A program made the translations under genes and the position numbers. From the NCBI RefSeq assembly GCF_000378085.1, contig NZ_KB899211.1, forward strand, positions 276,071 to 340,070: a stretch of DNA of 64,000 bases. The letters run 5' to 3'. This document shows, one piece after another, positions 60,810 through 64,000 of the stretch. The notes under the pieces were generated by a model. That model made no database searches. It had not been told where the DNA came from and saw only the letters and a program-made list of their open reading frames with translations. This DNA is from Hoylesella loescheii DSM 19665 = JCM 12249 = ATCC 15930 (lineage in GTDB: Bacteria; Bacteroidota; Bacteroidia; Bacteroidales; Bacteroidaceae). Within the stretch, counting starts at the first letter, position 1. Every line of letters starts with the position of its first letter.

Positions 60810-60843
60810 CAAAGGTACTGCAAAAATCTGAATAACGTGCAAA
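60810..60843 (-). promoter_or_regulatory. Promoter of tRNA-Pro
   Basis: On the minus strand: TTTG (60843-60840), 22 bp, TACCTTTG (60817-60810). The spacing is slightly longer than the usual 19-21. It is arranged back to back with the tRNA-Phe promoter. Confidence 0.6.
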
Positions 60844-60877
60844 TGAAGAGAAAATAATAAAGAAATGTTCCGCAAAA

Positions 60878-60909
60878 TTTGCCAGTTAAATAATTAATCA
60901 CTACCTTTG
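60878..60909 (+). promoter_or_regulatory. Promoter of tRNA-Phe
   Basis: TTTG (60878-60881), 20 bp, TACCTTTG (60902-60909), identical in the boxes to the tRNA-Asn promoter. The tRNA begins 18 bp further on. Confidence 0.87.
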
Positions 60910-60927
60910 CACTCGCAATGGAAAAAT

Positions 60928-61000
60928 GGTGCCATAGCTCAGTTGGTAGAGCAAAGGACTGAAAATCCTTGTGTCCCCGGTTCGATTCCTGGTGGCACCA
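60928..61000 (+). tRNA. tRNA-Phe (anticodon GAA)
   Basis: Acceptor GGTGCCA/TGGCACC with discriminator A, D arm TAGCTCAGTTGGTAGAGC, anticodon stem AAGGA/TCCTT with loop CTGAAAA (GAA), and T arm CCCGG TTCGATT CCTGG. It is 73 nt with no encoded CCA. Confidence 0.96.
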
Positions 61001-61027
61001 CTATTTTTTGGTTAATAAATTGTGTGG

Positions 61028-61062
61028 GTCTTTGAAGTCGTGAGATTTCAAGGACTTTTTTT
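61028..61062 (+). terminator. Terminator of tRNA-Phe
   Basis: GTCTTTGAAGTC (61028-61039), a GTGA tetraloop, GATTTCAAGGAC (61044-61055), then seven T. The 12-bp stem includes two G-T pairs. The rest of the gap to 61303 holds a weak TACTTTTG box (61213-61220) for the sulfatase. Confidence 0.88.
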
Positions 61063-61303
61063 ATTTTCGATATTTTGATAGTTTATGCCCCGCGTGCTGC
61101 CCTCGTCTGGGTAGCGTTCGGCCAAGAGTCATAGCCCCACACCCAATCAAGAAACTTTTGCTTTCAATATAAAAAATGTGCCATCAAGGGTATCCATCCC
61201 CATGATTTTGTGTACTTTTGTAGTGTATAACGTGCAGCCAACATGGCCATCGCTATCTTAGCGAATGTTATTTGGTGCACAATAACAACCAACTTACACA
61301 AAG

Positions 61304-63055
61304 ATGAATCTACCATCCCACTTCTCGCTTACCATGCTTCCTGCTCTCGCATTGGCCACAACGGCCGAGAAGGCAGTGGCACAAACCAACGACACCAGCT
61401 ACCCCAAATGTCCTGAGCTGGCCACGTTTCCTGTAAACGCAGCGGAAAAAGCCGCTGCCGTGGGTCCGAACATATTATATATAATGTGTGACGACCACTC
61501 CATGCAAACCATCAGTGCATACGGCAGCGCCATATCTAAGCTTGCGCCCACGCCCAACATCGACCGTTTGGCACGCCGTGGCATGCTGTTTAGGTCGGCC
61601 TTTGTAGAAAACTCGCTGTCTACACCCAGTCGCGCCTGTCTCATAACAGGTCTTTACAGCCACCAAAACGGACAACGACAACTGGGAGAAGGCATCGATA
61701 CCACCCGAACCTTTTTTAGCGAACTGCTTCAGAAGGCAGGTTACACCACGGGAATGGTAGGCAAATGGCACATGCACTGTCGCCCTAAGGGGTTCGATTA
61801 CTTCCATATCCTGAACAACCAAGGGTCTTATTACAACCCCGTGTTCTGCTCAAATCGCGAATATGGCAAGTACAAGCAAGAGAAAGGCTATGCAACGACA
61901 CTCATTACCGACCATGCCATCGACTTTTTAGAGCGTCGAGACAAGTCGAAACCTTTCTGCCTGTTGGTGCATCATAAGGCCCCGCACCGCAATTGGATGC
62001 CCGAAGAGAAGTATTTTGGCCTTTATGGCGACGTAGAGTTCCCACTTCCCAAGACGTTTTGGGACGATTACGCCACTCGTGGCTCAGCTGCAAGCACGCA
62101 AAAGATGCGTATCGACGACGATATGCGTATGATTCAAGACCTGAAAGTGCCCGAAACGCTCGACACCACCGATGTTGAAAGCATGGATTCGTATTACGCC
62201 CTGCTCGGAGAAACAAGCAGATTTACTCCCGAACAGCGTGTGGCCTTCGACAAATACTACATGCCCAGGAACAAGAAGTTTATCGAAGCTAAGCTTTCGG
62301 GCAAGGAATTGGTGAAGTGGAAGTATCAAAACTACATACGCGACTATGTTGCCGTGATACGTTCTGTTGACGACAACGTGGGTCGACTGCTTGACTATCT
62401 GGAACAAAACGGACTTAGCGACAACACCATTGTGGTGTACACGTCGGACCAAGGCTTCTATATGGGCGAACACGGATGGTTTGATAAGCGGTTCATGTAC
62501 GAAGAATCGTTCCACACGCCACTTATTATCAGCTATCCCGGGCACGTAAAAGAGGGAACGGAATGCAATCAATTGGTGCAGAACATCGACTTTGCGCCCA
62601 CCTTTCTTGACCTTGCTGGGGTGAAAAAGCCCACAGAGATGAGTGGCCGTAGTCTGCGACCACTGTTCAACGACACAAATGTGAAGGACTGGCGAAAAGA
62701 CCTTTACTACCATTATTACGACTATCCAACCTATCATTTGGTGCGTAAGCATGATGGTGTGCGCAATGAACGCTACAAGCTTATTCATTTCTACGGCAAG
62801 GGAAGCGACCGTGCCGTGCAAGAAAACAAGTATCAACGCACACCCGGAACCAGCGAATACTATACCTATCAGGCATTGAAACGCATCAATTACTTCCGCG
62901 ATGATGCCGACATAGATTATTACGAACTGTACGACTTGCAGGCCGACCCCGACGAGCTGAACAACATCTATGGCAAGCCAGGTACGGAAAAGGTTACCAA
63001 ACAGTTGCTTAAGCGATTGCGCGAATATCGTAAAGAGTTGAAAGTAGACGAGTAA
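61304..63055 (+). CDS. Exported Ser-type sulfatase
   Basis: A 583-aa protein with a signal peptide ending AVAQTND (about residue 27). The sulfatase fold starts at GPNILYIMCDDHS, with metal-binding Asp pairs and TPNIDRLARRGMLF. The activation motif is S106-T-P-S-R, so formylglycine is made from Ser, which needs the radical-SAM maturase anSME rather than FGE. Further motifs: GMVGKWHMHC, a PHRNWMPEEKY region, and YTSDQGFYMGEHGWFDKR. It removes sulfate from glycans in the periplasm. It is outside the sus-like locus by about 7 kb, so a link to it is unproven. Confidence 0.93.
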   Translation: MNLPSHFSLTMLPALALATTAEKAVAQTNDTSYPKCPELATFPVNAAEKAAAVGPNILYIMCDDHSMQTISAYGSAISKLAPTPNIDRLARRGMLFRSAFVENSLSTPSRACLITGLYSHQNGQRQLGEGIDTTRTFFSELLQKAGYTTGMVGKWHMHCRPKGFDYFHILNNQGSYYNPVFCSNREYGKYKQEKGYATTLITDHAIDFLERRDKSKPFCLLVHHKAPHRNWMPEEKYFGLYGDVEFPLPKTFWDDYATRGSAASTQKMRIDDDMRMIQDLKVPETLDTTDVESMDSYYALLGETSRFTPEQRVAFDKYYMPRNKKFIEAKLSGKELVKWKYQNYIRDYVAVIRSVDDNVGRLLDYLEQNGLSDNTIVVYTSDQGFYMGEHGWFDKRFMYEESFHTPLIISYPGHVKEGTECNQLVQNIDFAPTFLDLAGVKKPTEMSGRSLRPLFNDTNVKDWRKDLYYHYYDYPTYHLVRKHDGVRNERYKLIHFYGKGSDRAVQENKYQRTPGTSEYYTYQALKRINYFRDDADIDYYELYDLQADPDELNNIYGKPGTEKVTKQLLKRLREYRKELKVDE

Positions 63056-63136
63056 CGCACGACCAAAGATAAGTTTGCGAGTGTGTCAATAGGTTGCTGC
63101 GCTTTTTGCAGAAGTAGCCACTATAGAAGAAAGAAC

Positions 63137-64000
63137 ATGACAACAGAACAATTATATAAGATTTTTGAACGCCACCCTGTGGTTACCACCGACAGCCGCG
63201 ACTGTCCTGCGGGTAGCATTTTCTTCGCTCTCAAGGGCGAATCGTTCAATGGAAACAAGTTTGCTGCTGCTGCTTTGCAACAAGGTTGCGCCTTTGCCGT
63301 GGTAGACGAGGCCGAATATTGTGTGCAGGGAGACGAACGATATATATTGGTAGACAACGTTTTGCGCGCCTTCCAACTGCTGGCGCGCCATCATCGTCGT
63401 ATCCTTGGTACGCGCATCGTGGGCATAACGGGCACCAACGGCAAAACAACCACGAAGGAATTACTGGCTGCCGTGCTGGGCGAGAAGTATAACGTGCTGT
63501 ACACTTTGGGCAATTTCAACAACGATATTGGTGTTCCCAAGACCCTATTACGCCTTAAACCCGAGCACGAAGTGGCCGTTGTCGAGATGGGCGCGAGTCA
63601 TCCTGGCGACATTAAAACGTTGGTTGAGTTGGTTGAACCCGACCTCGCACTCATCACCAACGTAGGCATGGCCCACCTGCAAGGCTTCGGTTCGTTCGAA
63701 GGAGTGGTGAAAACCAAGGGCGAACTATACGACTTTATGCGCCAAAGCAAGCGTGGAAAGGTGTTTATTGATGCCAATAACCCTCACCTGATGGGCATTG
63801 CCGAGGGGCTAGACCTCGTCAAGTATGGTACGCCAGCCCGTCCCGACCTCTTCGTTAGCGGGAAAGTGGTGTCGGCTGCACCGTTCTTGCGGTTCGCTTG
63901 GCAACGCGAAGGCGGTGCGTGGAACGAGGTTCAGACCCACCTTGTTGGAGCATACAACGTGCTAAACATGCTTGCAGCCATCAGCGTAGGCCTTTATCTA
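63137..64000 (+). CDS. murF: UDP-N-acetylmuramoyl-tripeptide-D-alanyl-D-alanine ligase (cut by window edge)
   Basis: The first 288 codons are present and the frame is open at the window end. The N-terminal UDP-sugar domain has VTTDSRDCPAGSIFFALKGESFNGNKF. The Mur-ligase ATP site is GITGTNGKTTTKELL (P-loop at residues 97-105), followed by NFNNDIGVPKTLL, VVEMGASHPGDIKTL and LITNVGMAHLQGFGS, all typical of MurF. It adds D-Ala-D-Ala to the peptidoglycan precursor in the cytoplasm. It starts 81 bp after the sulfatase stop with no terminator seen between. Confidence 0.95.
   Translation, partial: MTTEQLYKIFERHPVVTTDSRDCPAGSIFFALKGESFNGNKFAAAALQQGCAFAVVDEAEYCVQGDERYILVDNVLRAFQLLARHHRRILGTRIVGITGTNGKTTTKELLAAVLGEKYNVLYTLGNFNNDIGVPKTLLRLKPEHEVAVVEMGASHPGDIKTLVELVEPDLALITNVGMAHLQGFGSFEGVVKTKGELYDFMRQSKRGKVFIDANNPHLMGIAEGLDLVKYGTPARPDLFVSGKVVSAAPFLRFAWQREGGAWNEVQTHLVGAYNVLNMLAAISVGLYL

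Overview
The window looks like a piece of a Bacteroidales chromosome, most likely Prevotellaceae. The evidence is a SusC/SusD pair, several TonB-dependent receptors with lipoprotein partners, promoters of the Bacteroidetes type (TTTG, about 20 bp, TAnnTTTG), a Ser-type sulfatase, a glycine-lipid acyltransferase pair and DUF5053. Gene calls rest on reading the translations; no database search was run.

Layout. 1-5310: end of an FAD-dependent oxidoreductase, a secreted endonuclease/exonuclease/phosphatase-fold enzyme, and an AspT/YidE-type transporter, separated by 1.5 kb packed with repeats. 5515-11154: a block with cdaA, folP, a TlpA-like thioredoxin, efp and a glycosyltransferase, bracketed by a 176-bp inverted repeat. 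11203-13328: radC, a DUF59 protein and an LpxH-like phosphoesterase. 14293-19611 (minus): a dut-TPR-DUF4292-EnvC-like run, then a flavodoxin-fold reductase, a C-terminal processing protease and tRNA-Asn. 25165-29619: a TonB receptor with a methyltransferase and two lipoproteins. 30122-38218: a haemoglobin/transferrin-type TonB receptor translationally coupled to lipoproteins, probably an iron or haem acquisition locus. 39430-54605: a polysaccharide-utilisation-like locus (SusC, SusD, DUF4874/DUF4832, a membrane acyltransferase, a surface glycan-binding candidate, a GH31-type glycosidase, a GH109-like oxidoreductase-fold enzyme and an esterase) with no visible regulator. 55478-57366 (minus): a RloB/AAA ATPase pair of the AbiL type, a likely defence module. 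57909-64000: glsA-glsB, a DUF5053 small-gene pair, tRNA-Pro and tRNA-Phe from divergent promoters, a sulfatase, and the start of murF.

The most unusual content is between genes. Five non-autonomous mobile elements share the terminal inverted repeat ACGCGAGTTYGGGATAAG and are flanked by direct repeats of 6-9 bp. Two are about 590-bp composites and one carries a nested fold-back insert. Two further repeat families, unrelated in sequence, share one architecture: exactly four palindromic units with a 22-bp period (TTCCA/TGGAA type at five loci, TGTAG/CTACA type at two loci). Octamer tandem repeats, GTGAAAAG-rich tracts, CCCCTCTCC hairpins and an 88-bp tandem repeat occur in other gaps.
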